From Tropicimonas sp. IMCC34043 (GTDB lineage: Bacteria; Pseudomonadota; Alphaproteobacteria; Rhodobacterales; Rhodobacteraceae): a DNA stretch of 64,000 nucleotides. The DNA lies in assembly GCF_003390845.1 (NCBI RefSeq), contig NZ_QMEK01000001.1, positions 1,798,001 to 1,862,000 on the forward strand, written 5' to 3'. Below the pieces are notes generated by a model. It was not told where the DNA came from. It did no database searches and saw only the letters and a list, made by a program, of their open reading frames with translations. Below, piece after piece: positions 49,632 to 58,578 of the stretch (positions within the stretch are counted from its first letter, which is position 1; each line of letters opens with the position of its first letter). Position numbers and translations under genes: made by a program.

Positions 49632-50926
49632 GCCTGAGCTGGCTGTCCATTGTTCGCCTCGGCCTGGTGCAGATGTGCCTTGGCGCGATCATCGTGCTGA
49701 CGACCTCCACCCTGAACAGGCTCATGGTGGTCGAACTTGCCCTGCCGGCAATCATCCCGGGCTTCCTCGTCGCGCTCCACTATGGCATTCAGATCACCCG
49801 GCCGAGCTGGGGCTATCGCTCCGACACCGGCGGGCAGCGAACGCCCTGGATCATCGGCGGGATTGCGGCGCTCGCGGTCGGCGCCCTGCTTGCCTCGACG
49901 GCGATTTCGGTGTTCGAAACCCGGTATGCAGCCGGACTGGCGCTGTCGATCTTCGCCTATGCGCTGATCGGTCTCGGCGCGGGGGCCGGCGGCACCTCGC
50001 TGCTGGCGTTGCTGGCGACCGCGACCGACCCGATGCGGCGGGCGGCGGCCGCGACGATCACCTGGCTGATGATGATCTTCGGCATTGCCGCCACCGCCGG
50101 CACTGTCGGCCAGTTCCTCGATCCCTACAGCCACGCGTTGCTGATGAAGATCGTCGGCGTGCTGACGCTCGGCGCGCTGCTGGTCACCGTGCTTGCGACC
50201 TGGGGGATCGAACGGCGCTGTGCCCTGCCCGAGCGGCCGGAAGAAGACCCTGCCCCCTTGCTCGAGGGCCTGCGCGAGATCTGGGCCGAGCCGCGGGCGC
50301 GCAACTTCACCCTGTTCGTCTTCCTGTCGATGACCGCCTATTTCATGCAGGAGTTGATCCTCGAACCCTATGCCGGGCTGGTCTTCGGTTTCACTCCCGG
50401 GCAGACGACATCGCTGTCCGGGGCGCAGAATGGCGGCGTGTTCCTCGGCATGATTACGGTCGGTATCTGTGCCAGCTGGCTGCGGATCGGCTCCTTGCAG
50501 CTTTGGGTGATCCTTGGCTGCCTCGGGTCTGCCGCAGCGCTTGTGCTGATCGCCAGCCTTGGCCGGACCGGACCGGGCGCGCCGCTGCTGCCGGCCGTGA
50601 TCGCCATGGGCTATTTCAACGGCGTCTTCGCCGTCGCCGCCATTGCCGCGATGATGCAGCTTGCCGGCGAAGGCCGGTCGCAGCGCGAAGGCTCCCGCAT
50701 GGGGCTCTGGGGGGCGGCTCAGGCCATTGCGGCGGGCTTCGGCGGGCTTGCCGGAGCCGCAGCGGCCGATGTCCTGCGCCTCGCGTTCGAGGACAGCGCC
50801 AGCGCCTTTGGCACCGTCTTTCTGGTCGAGGCCACCCTTTTCGTCGCCTCGGCCGCCATGGCCCGCCAGGTCATAACCTCGGCCCGGCCAACCGCCATCG
50901 CGGCCACGATCGTTCCGGGAGAGTGA
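49628..50926 (+). CDS. PucC-family bacteriochlorophyll transporter/assembly protein
   Basis: A 432-residue membrane protein of the PucC/LhaA family, the orf428-type gene found between bchG and bchP in Rhodobacter. It has about 12 helices, GAIIVLTTSTLNRLMVVELALP near the N-terminus (LTTSTLNRLMVVELALPAII), YGIQITRPSWGYRSDTGG and YFMQELILEPYAGLVFGF. Members are thought to bind or move bacteriochlorophyll during antenna assembly. Four-base overlap with bchG suggests pigment made by BchG is handed on. Confidence 0.88.
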   Translation: MSLSWLSIVRLGLVQMCLGAIIVLTTSTLNRLMVVELALPAIIPGFLVALHYGIQITRPSWGYRSDTGGQRTPWIIGGIAALAVGALLASTAISVFETRYAAGLALSIFAYALIGLGAGAGGTSLLALLATATDPMRRAAAATITWLMMIFGIAATAGTVGQFLDPYSHALLMKIVGVLTLGALLVTVLATWGIERRCALPERPEEDPAPLLEGLREIWAEPRARNFTLFVFLSMTAYFMQELILEPYAGLVFGFTPGQTTSLSGAQNGGVFLGMITVGICASWLRIGSLQLWVILGCLGSAAALVLIASLGRTGPGAPLLPAVIAMGYFNGVFAVAAIAAMMQLAGEGRSQREGSRMGLWGAAQAIAAGFGGLAGAAAADVLRLAFEDSASAFGTVFLVEATLFVASAAMARQVITSARPTAIAATIVPGE

Positions 50927-50929
50927 GAG

Positions 50930-52120
50930 ATGTCGCTTGAAGCCTTCGATGTTGTCGTGGTCGGCGGCGGCCCAAGCGGAGCGACCGCGGCCACAGAGCT
51001 TGCCCGCGCGGGCCGCAAGGTCGCGCTGCTCGACCGCGGCGGACGGATCAAGCCCTGCGGCGGTGCCATCCCGCCCCGGCTGATCGCCGACTTCGATATA
51101 CCCGATAGCCAGATCGTCGCCCGCATCTCGACCGCGCGCATGATCTCGCCCAGCCATCGCAGCGTCGATATCGAGATCGAGAACGGCTTTGTCGGCATGG
51201 TGGACCGGGAGTTCTTTGACGAATTCCTGCGGGGCCGCGCCGCCGCTGCGGGTGCGACGCGGCTGGCCGGAACATTCCTGCGCATAGACCGCGACGGCGA
51301 TGGCACGCATGTCGTCTATCGCCCCGGCGGCGGCGCGGAAACGCGGCTGACCACAAGGCTGGTGATCGGGGCCGATGGCGCGCGCTCGAAAGTGGCGCGC
51401 CAGGAGGTGCCGGGCGGGCGCGAAATTCCCTATGTCATCGCCTATCACGAGATCATCCGCGCGCCCGAGGGCGAGCATCGCCAGTATCGGGCAGACCGCT
51501 GCGACGTGGTCTATGACGGCGCGATCTCGCCCGATTTCTACGGCTGGGTGTTTCCGCATGGCGCCAATGCCTCGGTCGGCATGGGCACCGGCATCGACGG
51601 GATCGACCTGAAGAAAGCGACCGCCGATCTGCGGGTTGCAAGCGGGCTCGCGGATTGCGACACGATCCGCCGCGAAGGCGCACCGATCCCGCTGCGCCCG
51701 CTCGACCGCTGGGACAACGGCAAGGACGTGGTCGTTGCCGGGGATGCGGCCGGTGTGGTCGCCCCCTCCTCGGGCGAAGGGATCTACTATGCGATGGTCT
51801 GCGGACGCTTCGCCGCCGAGGCGGTGCAGGCCGCACTCACGTCAGGCAAGGCCAGCGATCTCGGCCGCGCCCGCAAGGCCTTCATGCGCAAGCACAAGAC
51901 CGTATTCCGGGTGCTGCAGTCCATGCAGGACGCCTATTACCGCTCTGACGAGCGGCGCGAGCGCTTCGTCTCGCTCTGCCATGACCGCGACGTCCAGCGG
52001 CTGACCTTCGAGGCCTACATGAACAAGAAACTGGTCCACAAACGGCCGCTGGCCCATGTGAAGATCGGGGTAAAGAACCTTCTGCACCTGAGCCGGCTGG
52101 TGCCGGCGGCCTATACATGA
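50930..52120 (+). CDS. bchP: Geranylgeranyl reductase BchP
   Basis: FAD-dependent reductase that converts the geranylgeranyl tail of bacteriochlorophyll to phytyl. The 396-residue protein has the Rossmann motif VVVGGGPSGATAATELARAG, the GG-reductase signature DRGGRIKPCGGAIPPRL, RLVIGADGARSKVAR and the second FAD motif VAGDAAGVVAPSSGEGI. It starts 3 bp after the PucC-family stop and its stop overlaps idi. Confidence 0.96.
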   Translation: MSLEAFDVVVVGGGPSGATAATELARAGRKVALLDRGGRIKPCGGAIPPRLIADFDIPDSQIVARISTARMISPSHRSVDIEIENGFVGMVDREFFDEFLRGRAAAAGATRLAGTFLRIDRDGDGTHVVYRPGGGAETRLTTRLVIGADGARSKVARQEVPGGREIPYVIAYHEIIRAPEGEHRQYRADRCDVVYDGAISPDFYGWVFPHGANASVGMGTGIDGIDLKKATADLRVASGLADCDTIRREGAPIPLRPLDRWDNGKDVVVAGDAAGVVAPSSGEGIYYAMVCGRFAAEAVQAALTSGKASDLGRARKAFMRKHKTVFRVLQSMQDAYYRSDERRERFVSLCHDRDVQRLTFEAYMNKKLVHKRPLAHVKIGVKNLLHLSRLVPAAYT

Positions 52121-52656
52121 CCGAATACATCCCCGCCTGGCGCGACGGAAAACTCGCGCCGGAAGAAAAGCTCGCCGTGCATCGGCTCGGGTTGAAACAC
52201 ATGGCCGTCTCGGTCTTTGTGCTGTCCGGCGAGGCCGTGCTGCTGCAACAGCGCGCGGCCGGCAAGTATCACACGCCGGGCCTGTGGACGAACACCTGCT
52301 GCACCCATCCGCGCTGGAACGAGGCGCCCGAAGTCTGCGCCATTCGCCGCCTCGACGAAGAACTCGGGATAACCGGTCTTGCGCCCCAATTCCGCCAGAA
52401 GGTCGAATACCGGGCCGAGGTCGGGGCCGGGCTGATCGAACATGAGGTGGTCGATATCTTCGTGGCCGAGGTCGCGGACCCGGCCTCGATCGTCGTCAAC
52501 CCGGACCCGGACGAAGTGGCCGCGGTGCGCTGGATGAACCTGCCGGAGCTGAGGGCAATGACAACGCGGTTCCCGCACCGCTTCACGCCATGGCTGCGGA
52601 TCTACCTCGACGAGCACGCGGAACAGATCTTCGGTCAGCACGCGGGTCTCGTCTGA
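52117..52656 (+). CDS. idi: Isopentenyl-diphosphate delta-isomerase, type 1
   Basis: A 179-residue Nudix-fold isomerase interconverting IPP and DMAPP, feeding phytol and carotenoid synthesis. The catalytic Cys lies in WTNTCCTHP and the Nudix-like box in CAIRRLDEELGITG, with acidic residues at YRAEVGAGLIEHEVVDIF supplying the second catalytic Glu. It overlaps bchP by 4 bp. A hairpin follows in the convergent gap with dxs. Confidence 0.95.
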   Translation: MTEYIPAWRDGKLAPEEKLAVHRLGLKHMAVSVFVLSGEAVLLQQRAAGKYHTPGLWTNTCCTHPRWNEAPEVCAIRRLDEELGITGLAPQFRQKVEYRAEVGAGLIEHEVVDIFVAEVADPASIVVNPDPDEVAAVRWMNLPELRAMTTRFPHRFTPWLRIYLDEHAEQIFGQHAGLV

Positions 52657-52812
52657 CAGGCGGCTTCCGCTCCGACCGCGTGCACCCGGCAACCGGGTCA
52701 TGTCTGTCAGGTCGGCGCGCCAATGGCGCTCAAAACCCCGATTGCGAGGATCCCGCTTTCCGGGAGAGGGGCGATTGCGCCCGTGCAATGCACATCGGCG
52801 CCCCCTTTGGCT

Positions 52813-52846
52813 GATCTGCCCGGCCGGAGCCTTGGCCGGACAGATC
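52813..52846. terminator. Bidirectional hairpin between convergent idi and dxs
   Basis: Interrupted 13-bp stem (GATCTG-C-CCGGCC at 52813-52825, GGCCGG-A-CAGATC at 52834-52846, 8-nt loop). The 200-bp gap from 52657 to 52857 shows no other feature. Confidence 0.6.
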
Positions 52847-52857
52847 ATCCCCGGGCG

Positions 52858-54813
52858 TCAACCGCCCAGATGCACGACGTTTGGCGCGATTTCGGTACTG
52901 GCCTGGCCCACGCAGAGCCGGGCCGAAGCGGCAATGTCCGCCGCGGTGAGGCCGGCATCGGCATACATCTGCGCGGGCGACGCATGGTCGATGAAGCGGT
53001 CGGGCAGCGTCAGGGTCCGCACCCGGAGATTGCCGTCAAGGCCGCCGGTCTCGGCCAGATGGTGCAGAACCTGCGCCCCGAAGCCGCCGCGCGCGCCCTG
53101 CTCTACGGTCAGCAATGCCCGGTGATTCCGTGCAAGCTGGCCGATGAGCGCGGTGTCGAGAGGCTTGGCAAAGCGGGCGTCCGCCACGGTGGCCGAGATC
53201 CCCTCGGCCTCCAGCAGTTCGGCTGCCGCAAGGCATTCCTGCAAATGCGCCCCGAACGACAGGAAGGCGACATCGCTGCCCTCGCGCACGACCCGGCCAC
53301 GGCCGATTTCCAGAATCTCTCCGTCTTCGGGCAGCGCCACGCCCACCCCGGCACCGCGCGGATAGCGGAAGGCGATCGGCCCCGCGTCATGCGCCGCGGC
53401 CGTTGCCACCATGTGCACCAGTTCCGCCTCGTCGGCGGCCGCCATCACGACAAAGCCCGGCAGGTTCGACAGATAGGCGACATCGAAAGCCCCGGCGTGG
53501 GTGGCACCGTCCTGCCCCACCAGTCCCGCCCGGTCGATGGCGAACCGCACCGGCAGCCCCTGCAGCGCCACATCGTGCACGATCTGATCGTAGGCGCGCT
53601 GCAGGAAGGTGGAATAGATCGCGCAGAACGGCCGCAGCCCGCTGGCGGCCATTCCGGCCGCGAAGGTCACCGCGTGTTGCTCGGCGATGCCGACGTCGAA
53701 CACCCGCCCCGGACAGGCCTTTGCAACGATGTCGATGCCGGTCCCCGACGGCATCGCCGCCGTCACCGCAACGATACGCGAATCTCTGGACGCAGCCCGC
53801 GCCAGCGCATTCCCGAACACCGAGGTATAGCTTGGCGCGGTCGCGCTCGACTTTGCCTGCTTGCCGCTTGCCACGTCGAATTTCGCCACGCCGTGGTACT
53901 TGTCGGCCGAGGTCTCGGCCGGCGCATAGCCCTTGCCCTTGACCGTGTGGCAATGAATCAGCACCGGACCGCGCGCCCGCGCCCGCGTCGTACGCAGGAC
54001 GTTCAGCAGCTCGGGCAGGTCGTGGCCATCGACCGGCCCGACATAGGAAAAGCCGAGTTCCTCGAACAGCGTCCCGCCATGCGGCTTGCCGGTGACAAGC
54101 TGCCGGGCGCGACGGGCGCCCTGGCGCACCGGCCCGGGCAGGTTGGCCTCGACGCCTTCGACGATCTCGCGCATCGCCGACAGCGGCGGCAGACCCGGCA
54201 GACCCGGCAGACCGGACAGATAGGCCGACATCGCCCCCACCGGCGGCGAGATCGACATTTCATTGTCGTTGAGGATCACGAAAACCCGGCGCCCCTGATC
54301 ACCGGCGTTGTTGAGCGCCTCATAGGCCATGCCGCCGCTGATCGCCCCGTCCCCGATGACGGCGATCACGTCGCCGACCGGTTGCCCGAGGTCGCGCCCG
54401 ACGGCGAAGCCGAGCGCAGCCGAGACCGAGGTCGAGGAATGCGCGGCGCCGAACGGGTCATAGGTACTTTCGGAACGCTTGGTGAATCCCGAGATCCCGC
54501 CCTTCTGGCGCAGGGTGCGAATGCGGTCGCGGCGCGCGGTCAGGATCTTGTGGGGATAGCACTGGTGGCCGACATCCCAGATCAGCTTGTCATGCGGCGT
54601 GTTGAACACCGCGTGCAGCGCGACGGTCAATTCGACGACCCCGAGCGAAGAGCCGAGGTGGCCGCCGGTCTGCGAGACCACCGAAATCGTCTCTGCCCGG
54701 AGTTCCCGTGCCAATCGCACCAACTCGTCCTGCGACAGACGTCTCAGATCCGCGGGGGTATGGACCCGGTCGAGCGTCGGGGTCGCCGGGCGGTCTTGGA
54801 TCGGATCGTGCAT
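52858..54813 (-). CDS. dxs: 1-deoxy-D-xylulose-5-phosphate synthase
   Basis: Thiamine-diphosphate enzyme that joins pyruvate and glyceraldehyde 3-phosphate, the first step of the MEP isoprenoid pathway. The 651-residue protein has [18 protein letters not shown], the TPP motif [18 protein letters not shown] and the catalytic-region [32 protein letters not shown]. It follows pufC on the same strand after a hairpin, so it may receive some puf readthrough. Other dxs copies may exist outside the window. Confidence 0.97.
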   Translation of the reverse strand: MHDPIQDRPATPTLDRVHTPADLRRLSQDELVRLARELRAETISVVSQTGGHLGSSLGVVELTVALHAVFNTPHDKLIWDVGHQCYPHKILTARRDRIRTLRQKGGISGFTKRSESTYDPFGAAHSSTSVSAALGFAVGRDLGQPVGDVIAVIGDGAISGGMAYEALNNAGDQGRRVFVILNDNEMSISPPVGAMSAYLSGLPGLPGLPPLSAMREIVEGVEANLPGPVRQGARRARQLVTGKPHGGTLFEELGFSYVGPVDGHDLPELLNVLRTTRARARGPVLIHCHTVKGKGYAPAETSADKYHGVAKFDVASGKQAKSSATAPSYTSVFGNALARAASRDSRIVAVTAAMPSGTGIDIVAKACPGRVFDVGIAEQHAVTFAAGMAASGLRPFCAIYSTFLQRAYDQIVHDVALQGLPVRFAIDRAGLVGQDGATHAGAFDVAYLSNLPGFVVMAAADEAELVHMVATAAAHDAGPIAFRYPRGAGVGVALPEDGEILEIGRGRVVREGSDVAFLSFGAHLQECLAAAELLEAEGISATVADARFAKPLDTALIGQLARNHRALLTVEQGARGGFGAQVLHHLAETGGLDGNLRVRTLTLPDRFIDHASPAQMYADAGLTAADIAASARLCVGQASTEIAPNVVHLGG

Positions 54814-54835
54814 TGGGGCCTCCCTTCAAAATCGT

Positions 54836-54864
54836 GCCACCGCGCAGCGTCGCCGCGCGGTGGC
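54836..54864 (-). terminator. Terminator after pufC
   Basis: A perfect 10-bp inverted repeat (GCCACCGCGC at 54836-54845, GCGCGGTGGC at 54855-54864, 9-nt loop) followed on the minus strand by ACGATTTT. It closes the puf operon 81 bp after pufC. No pufX-like gene lies in between. Confidence 0.7.
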
Positions 54865-54944
54865 ATTGGTTCAGGTCAGTGCAGTTCCCGCGGCATTGGC
54901 CGTGGGCGCTGCATCCTGGGCTCGTGCCGAAGCGCCGGCATGAG

Positions 54945-56006
54945 CTAGTTGTAGGTCGGTGGCTCGGAACTCGCGAGTTCCGGCCAGTCGGCGATCATGT
55001 TCTCGCCATCCAACGGCTTCTGATAGCCCTTGTGACAGGTGGCACAGGCGATCTTGGGCGCATCCGCGTGCTTCGGACCCAGCCGTTCCGGCGGGAACAG
55101 CGGCGTCAGCGGCAGCATGTAGTCGTTGTTGAGTTCCAGAACCATCTGGATCCCAAGCGTGGCTGTCGCCCACTGCGGCGTGACCTCCGCAACGTCATAG
55201 AAAGCGCGGGTGTTGTGGCAGAAGGTACAGTTCACGCCCATCGAGTTGGCGAAGTTGTTCATGAGCGAATACGTCCGCTCAGCCTGCTGGATCATCGGAT
55301 CACCGGGCAGGTTCTTCACCCGGGGTTCCAGATCGTGAACCTTGATGGTTTCGCCATCGACCAGGAACTTCTGCAGCGCATCGTGCGGCAGCGAGGTCGA
55401 GACGGTCATCATGGTCGCGAAGTTCTGGTTCGCGGACCAGCCGGCAACCGATTCAAGCATCGGATCGATGCGGAACCAGATGTCGGAAGGCACAGGCTGC
55501 CCGCGGTGGCAGGTGTAGCAGTTCACCCCTGCCTCGCCGCTGACATTGACGTGGCCATCCCAGTTCTCGTTCAGGTTCTGGGTCATTTCGATCATGCGCC
55601 AGGCGACCTGGGTCTGGTAGTTGTCCTGCTCCAACAGGTCCGGGATACCCGTCCACGTCCGAAGCTGCCCGACCACACGGTCATAGTTCTCGACCGTGAG
55701 ATCCGCCAGCGGACCGGCGAACTCGTGAACGTCACCCGCCCGTTCTTCGCCCCCCTGGGGGACGACCGGAGCTGCAGTGGTGTAGAGCGCGATCGTCGGG
55801 TCGGGAGCGGCGGACTTGAACTCCACCACGCCCATTCCGATGCCCCGCGGACCGGTCTGCTGGGTTTCCGTCGCCCAGGGGTTGCCGATTGCAACAATCG
55901 CTGCTGCGACAACCACCGCCCCGCCGGCTGCACCTACAAGTATCGCGGGACCTTCGATGTCCGTCGGGTTTTTCCGGTTCCATTCATCGAACCATTTCGG
56001 GAACAT
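54945..56006 (-). CDS. pufC: Reaction-centre cytochrome c subunit PufC, triheme form
   Basis: Membrane-anchored periplasmic cytochrome that re-reduces the special pair. The 353-residue protein starts MFPKWFDEWNRKNPTDIEGP, followed by an uncleaved helix (about 21-40); no lipobox cysteine is present. Only three haem motifs exist: CYTCH (163-167), CTFCH (260-264) and CATCH (321-325). Where tetrahaem homologues carry the first motif (here about residues 113-135, VGQLRTWTGIPDLLEQ), the cysteines are missing. Sixth-ligand methionines include those at VAWRMIEM. Three haems are known from Rhodovulum sulfidophilum. It follows pufM by one base. Confidence 0.95.
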   Translation of the reverse strand: MFPKWFDEWNRKNPTDIEGPAILVGAAGGAVVVAAAIVAIGNPWATETQQTGPRGIGMGVVEFKSAAPDPTIALYTTAAPVVPQGGEERAGDVHEFAGPLADLTVENYDRVVGQLRTWTGIPDLLEQDNYQTQVAWRMIEMTQNLNENWDGHVNVSGEAGVNCYTCHRGQPVPSDIWFRIDPMLESVAGWSANQNFATMMTVSTSLPHDALQKFLVDGETIKVHDLEPRVKNLPGDPMIQQAERTYSLMNNFANSMGVNCTFCHNTRAFYDVAEVTPQWATATLGIQMVLELNNDYMLPLTPLFPPERLGPKHADAPKIACATCHKGYQKPLDGENMIADWPELASSEPPTYN

Positions 56007-56007
56007 C

Positions 56008-56976
56008 TCAGCCTCCACCAAGCATATAGGCTTCGTAGCCATAGGCTCCGTTATAGCTCGGTGCGAAATTGTGCTCGACCGCCCAAAGGAACCAGTTATC
56101 GACAACGGTGCCTGTCAGCAGGATGCCGATGCCACCGGTGATCGGAGTGAGGACGGCGAACCACCAAGCCCAACGGTGAATGCCTTCCATCGTCGCGTTG
56201 AAACCCATCGTCCAGCGCCAGAACAGGGCAGAACGCTCTGCTGCAGTGCCACGGTCGTACATCTGTTCAACTTCACGGTCGCCGCCGAGACGCCCGACCG
56301 AGAGAATGGTCGCAGCATGCATCGCGAACAGCAGAACCGAGCCGTAGAGGAAGGCGATCGAAAGGCAGTGGAACGGGTTGTAGTAGAGGTTGCCGTAGCG
56401 GATCGAGAAGGCGGTCGTCCAATCGAGGTGCGGGAAGATGCCGTAGGGCACCGCCTCGGACCAGGACCCCATCAGGATGGGCCGGAACAGGCCAAGCACG
56501 AGGAACAGCCAGATCGCAGAGGCAAACGCCCAGGCAACATGGGTGCCCATCTTCAGCTGCTTGGCCAGCAGGTAGGTCCGCAGCCACCAGGCCATCACCG
56601 AAACCAGCAGGAAGAAGCTCGAGATGATGTACCAGCCGCCTTGGTTCAGCGGCGGAATCCGCAGCCCCCACTCCGGCCCCGGCGGCTCGAGCGCCAGCCA
56701 GAACAACTGCTGCAGGAAGGTCGGGATCGACCAGCCGACCTGCGCCAGCATGTTCAGACCGACGATGAAGAACCAAATGAAGCCGGTCGCGATCGAGATG
56801 GTTCCCAGGTAGCCGAGGAAGATCGGGCCGATCTGGGCGTTGCCGATCCACCCTGCGAGGGAGGAGTGGCCACCGGGCGCGGTGCGGTCCCGCCCGATGT
56901 TGTTCTCGTTGTCCATCCCCGGGTCCAGCGCACCCTGAACCTGAACCTGGGTGAAGATGTTTTGATACTCGATCAT
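56008..56976 (-). CDS. pufM: Photosynthetic reaction centre M subunit PufM
   Basis: A 322-residue five-helix membrane protein binding bacteriochlorophylls, bacteriopheophytin, non-haem iron and QA with PufL. It starts [15 protein letters not shown], with [36 protein letters not shown] and [24 protein letters not shown] ([20 protein letters not shown]) holding the special-pair and iron histidines. Start ATG 56976 overlaps the pufL stop; a frame start at 57030 is inside pufL. Confidence 0.98.
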   Translation of the reverse strand: MIEYQNIFTQVQVQGALDPGMDNENNIGRDRTAPGGHSSLAGWIGNAQIGPIFLGYLGTISIATGFIWFFIVGLNMLAQVGWSIPTFLQQLFWLALEPPGPEWGLRIPPLNQGGWYIISSFFLLVSVMAWWLRTYLLAKQLKMGTHVAWAFASAIWLFLVLGLFRPILMGSWSEAVPYGIFPHLDWTTAFSIRYGNLYYNPFHCLSIAFLYGSVLLFAMHAATILSVGRLGGDREVEQMYDRGTAAERSALFWRWTMGFNATMEGIHRWAWWFAVLTPITGGIGILLTGTVVDNWFLWAVEHNFAPSYNGAYGYEAYMLGGG

Positions 56977-57818
56977 AGTCCTGCTCCCGTCGTTTGGGGC
57001 CAGATCGGCAGTTCGAGCCACCAGTTCCACCAGGACGGCCAGCTATCGGTCCAGACCGGGCCCGAGATGATGATGCAGACCGCCGACCAGAAGACGGCAT
57101 TGATTGCCAGAAGGAAACCAAGCCGGTGAATTCCGAGCGGGCCAACCGAGTAACCGATGAGATCCCGGAAGAACGTGTCTTCATAGTCCGGGGTCAGCGC
57201 TTCCTCACCCTTCTGCGGGTTGGCTGCCGAAAGGATCAGCGAGCCGTGCAACGCCAGGGCAAATGTCGTGGTGAAGAACAGTGTCACCGCCAGCATGTGC
57301 GCCGGGTTGTAGTGGAAGTGCAGATACGCATAGCCGGTGTTCGACACCCAATCGAGGTGCGAAAAGATCCCGTAGGGAAATCCGTGCCCCCAGGCGCCCA
57401 TCAGCAGGGGCCGGAAGATCACAAGCGTTACATAGGCGAGAATGGCGAAGCTGAAGGCGATCGGCACATGGTATCCGATGCCGAGCTTGCGGCAGATCTC
57501 GACCTCGCGCAGGGCCCAGCTGATGAAGGCGACCGTGGCACAGATCGTGATGATCTGCCACAAACCGCCGTCCTCGAGCGGTGCCATCCCGAGCCCGTAA
57601 GACAGGTCCGGCGGCGCGATATTTATTGTCCAGGGATTGAAGGTTCCTTGCAGTGCGGCGCCCCAGAAGATCAGGAGGGTACCGAGCAGAGCAAAAAACA
57701 GCGTGAGAACGCCGAAGAACCCGACATAGAACGGACCGACCCAAAAATCGAAGAGATCGCCGCCAACCAGGGTGCCCCCGCGCACCCTATACTTTTTTTC
57801 GAAACTGAGCATCGCCAT
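56973..57818 (-). CDS. pufL: Photosynthetic reaction centre L subunit PufL
   Basis: A 281-residue five-helix core subunit. It starts [20 protein letters not shown] at ATG 57818 with GGAG eight bases upstream. Diagnostic segments are [45 protein letters not shown] ([19 protein letters not shown], special pair ligand) and [18 protein letters not shown] near the QB site. It overlaps pufM by 4 bp and is separated from pufA by a 112-bp spacer with a hairpin. Confidence 0.98.
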   Translation of the reverse strand: MAMLSFEKKYRVRGGTLVGGDLFDFWVGPFYVGFFGVLTLFFALLGTLLIFWGAALQGTFNPWTINIAPPDLSYGLGMAPLEDGGLWQIITICATVAFISWALREVEICRKLGIGYHVPIAFSFAILAYVTLVIFRPLLMGAWGHGFPYGIFSHLDWVSNTGYAYLHFHYNPAHMLAVTLFFTTTFALALHGSLILSAANPQKGEEALTPDYEDTFFRDLIGYSVGPLGIHRLGFLLAINAVFWSAVCIIISGPVWTDSWPSWWNWWLELPIWPQTTGAGL

Positions 57819-57891
57819 GGCGCATTCTCCAGTTGATTGCAGCCCCCGCGCGGTGAGTGCACAGCCGATCACGGGATGTGGGGGGCCGCGG

Positions 57892-57914
57892 GCGGACCGT
57901 TAAAAAACGGCCGC
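57892..57914 (-). terminator. Intercistronic hairpin between pufA and pufL
   Basis: On the minus strand GCGG-CCGTT-TTTT-AACGG-T-CCGC forms a stem with one bulge. In Rhodobacter a hairpin here stabilises the pufBA part of the mRNA and sets antenna polypeptides in excess of reaction-centre subunits; the same role is inferred. Confidence 0.6.
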
Positions 57915-57930
57915 TCGCGGCATTCTCGAT

Positions 57931-58095
57931 TTACTGGATTGCGTATTTCGCTTGCGCGATTTCGAGCCAGTTGAACCCATCGGTGCTGAGCAGGACGAGG
58001 TGAATCATCACAGCCAGCAGGAACAGGAAAACCCCTTGAGCCACAAAGACGCGGCGGGGATCGAAGATCAGCCAAATCTTGTAGAACTTGCTCAT
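57931..58095 (-). CDS. pufA: Light-harvesting 1 alpha polypeptide PufA
   Basis: A 54-residue single-helix antenna polypeptide. [20 protein letters not shown] is the family N-terminus, and His32 in [13 protein letters not shown] ligates bacteriochlorophyll a. The C-terminus reads [14 protein letters not shown], close to Rhodobacter-type LH1 alpha. It lies 13 bp after pufB, with AGAAAAAG-type purine-rich DNA before ATG 58095. Confidence 0.97.
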   Translation of the reverse strand: MSKFYKIWLIFDPRRVFVAQGVFLFLLAVMIHLVLLSTDGFNWLEIAQAKYAIQ

Positions 58096-58108
58096 GATCT
58101 TTTTCCTC

Positions 58109-58258
58109 TCAGAACCACGGGAACCAGATGAACGTTGCGAGGTGAGCAACCACGGCGACGGCCACGAAAAGCCAGAGCCCGCTCATGTAAACTGCGTGCA
58201 GTTCCTGCGCCTGTTCATCGGTGAGACCTGTGAAGGACAGGTCGGTGTTGTCAGCCAT
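58109..58258 (-). CDS. pufB: Light-harvesting 1 beta polypeptide PufB
   Basis: A 49-residue antenna polypeptide. [20 protein letters not shown] leads into [11 protein letters not shown], and His39 in [15 protein letters not shown] ligates bacteriochlorophyll; His21 and the C-terminal WFPWF are conserved. GGAGG lies seven bases before ATG 58258. The earlier in-frame start at 58291 would run into the hairpin region and is rejected. Confidence 0.97.
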   Translation of the reverse strand: MADNTDLSFTGLTDEQAQELHAVYMSGLWLFVAVAVVAHLATFIWFPWF

Positions 58259-58290
58259 GGAAACTTCCTCCGGATAGCATGACGGTGGCA

Positions 58291-58333
58291 CCGGGCTCTG
58301 TTAGCCCGGCGATCCGCCCGCGGAATGCGGGCG
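58291..58333 (-). other. Two tandem hairpins between pufQ and pufB
   Basis: Perfect 7-bp stems: CCGGGCT/AGCCCGG (58291-58309) and CGCCCGC/GCGGGCG (58315-58333), each with a 5-nt loop. They lie in the leader of pufB and probably mark or protect a processed 5' end of the pufBA message, as described for Rhodobacter. Confidence 0.55.
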
Positions 58334-58350
58334 AATGGCGGTTCCGGCCC

Positions 58351-58578
58351 TCAGGCCGAAAAAATCAGCGGCGTTATGGTCGCCGCGTCGTTCCAGGCGC
58401 GATCGATCACGCTGCGCCGGATCCCGGCGACATCGCCGACGAAAATGGCGCGGAGCCACTTCACGAAGGCGGGCGGGACCGCGAGCAAGAAGATGATCGC
58501 GAAATAGATCCGGTATTCGGTCACCGGGGCATGGGGCAGCCGGCCAGAACCGGGTTTGTCCGTCGACATGTCGGTCAT
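58351..58578 (-). CDS. pufQ: PufQ, bacteriochlorophyll-level regulator
   Basis: A 75-residue membrane-associated protein with the PufQ pattern: [22 protein letters not shown] (core [15 protein letters not shown]), a basic middle and a C-terminus [15 protein letters not shown]. PufQ affects pigment flow to the antenna genes just downstream. Its ATG overlaps the bchZ stop, tying the bchCXYZ and puf operons. The start could also be the second Met at 58569. Family identity rests on the conserved ITPLIFSA end and position. Confidence 0.9.
   Translation of the reverse strand: MTDMSTDKPGSGRLPHAPVTEYRIYFAIIFLLAVPPAFVKWLRAIFVGDVAGIRRSVIDRAWNDAATITPLIFSA

Noticed and set aside
54871-55173. 100-codon minus-strand frame at the end of pufC, considered as pufX
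   Set aside because: Overlaps pufC in another frame, lacks a transmembrane helix and has no PufX similarity.
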